Shown: positions 63,889-64,000 of the stretch, one piece after another | Layout: the number at the start of each line of letters is the position of its first letter | Numbering within the stretch: the first letter of the stretch is position 1 | Source of the DNA: Agitococcus sp. | GTDB lineage: Bacteria; Pseudomonadota; Gammaproteobacteria; Pseudomonadales; Moraxellaceae | Length of the DNA: 64,000 nucleotides | Assembly: GCA_030646715.1 (NCBI GenBank) | Contig: JAUSLJ010000048.1 | Coordinates: 1-64,000, forward strand | Reading direction: 5' to 3' | Notes under the pieces: generated by a model | Seen by the model: only the letters and a program-made list of their open reading frames with translations | What the model was told of the DNA's origin: nothing | The model's database searches: none | Translations under genes and position numbers: made by a program

Positions 63889-64000
63889 TTATCCTGACCT
63901 TCTTTTGAGGTATGACTGGATGGCATAGTCTCAGGTGACATGTTGGGCATTTTCATGTTTTGATGATTCATCCCCTGATGCCCTTCTTGCTCAGGCATAT
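63885..64000 (-). CDS. Met/His-rich protein, C-terminal part at window edge
   Basis: The minus-strand frame ends in TGA at 63885-63887, overlapping the TolC start. The visible end reads EQEGHQGMNHQNMKMPNMSP and then SHTSKEGQDK. A methionine codon at 63998 could be internal or the start. Met/His motifs suggest another copper-binding protein of the same operon. Most of the gene may lie outside. Confidence 0.6.
   Translation of the reverse strand, partial: MPEQEGHQGMNHQNMKMPNMSPETMPSSHTSKEGQDK

Overview
The window looks like part of a mid-GC gammaproteobacterial plasmid, or an integrated conjugative element. It carries an F-type conjugation operon, an iteron-controlled Rep_3 replication gene, a toxin-antitoxin locus and about 46 kb of heavy-metal resistance genes. 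No rRNA, tRNA, CRISPR array or chromosomal housekeeping gene was seen. The taxon cannot be named from sequence alone.

Left edge (1-1136): the 3' end of an IS3-family transposase runs into the C-terminal remnant of an ABC/SMC-like ATPase, followed by a small zinc-ribbon membrane protein. Conjugation block (1204-14649, all minus strand): read from its promoter side, the order is lytic transglycosylase, small membrane protein, GspE/PilB-type ATPase, DsbA-like oxidoreductase, OmpA-like lipoprotein, TraL, TraE, TraK, TraB, TraV, TraA pilin, TraC, TrbI, S26 signal peptidase, TraF, TraH. TraU, TraW, TrbC, TraN, TraG, the relaxase and the coupling protein are not here. Maintenance block (14650-17486): an AT-rich origin with 21-bp iterons, the Rep gene, a terminator and a PemK/MazF-like toxin. 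The toxin is preceded by two antitoxin ORFs, one of which is only a C-terminal neutralising segment.

Metal block (17504-64000): a Zn/Cd/Pb ATPase with a divergent MerR regulator; a czc-type RND operon in the order I-B-A-DUF3240-C; a CsoR/RcnR-type repressor with a decayed rcnA and ynfA; a cupredoxin; a Fur-box iron permease locus; a cusCBAF copper/silver operon; a Met-rich protein/cytochrome c/ligand-less cupredoxin operon; AraC plus a fatty acid hydroxylase; a copper ATPase operon (DUF2933, ICMT, Met-rich protein, SRPBCC, CopA); a Cys-rich four-helix copper-storage protein present twice; a second cus-like RND operon continuing into a P2-type ATPase and polyphosphate kinase 2; copZ/copA/cueR with paired CueR-type operators; and a cupredoxin-CusF fusion with a multicopper oxidase and a TolC protein.

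Together these genes cover copper/silver at several steps: oxidation (multicopper oxidase), periplasmic chaperoning (CusF, cupredoxins, Met/His-rich proteins), storage (Csp-like), inner-membrane export (two CopA) and trans-envelope efflux (two Cus-type RND systems). Zn/Cd/Co/Ni are handled by CadA and Czc. The most unusual items are the GspE-like ATPase with an MshEN-like module at its C-terminus inside an F-type system, the duplicated mini-antitoxin, the RND-ATPase-PPK2 operon, the cupredoxin that has lost all its copper ligands, and the 423-bp duplication carrying the copper-storage gene.
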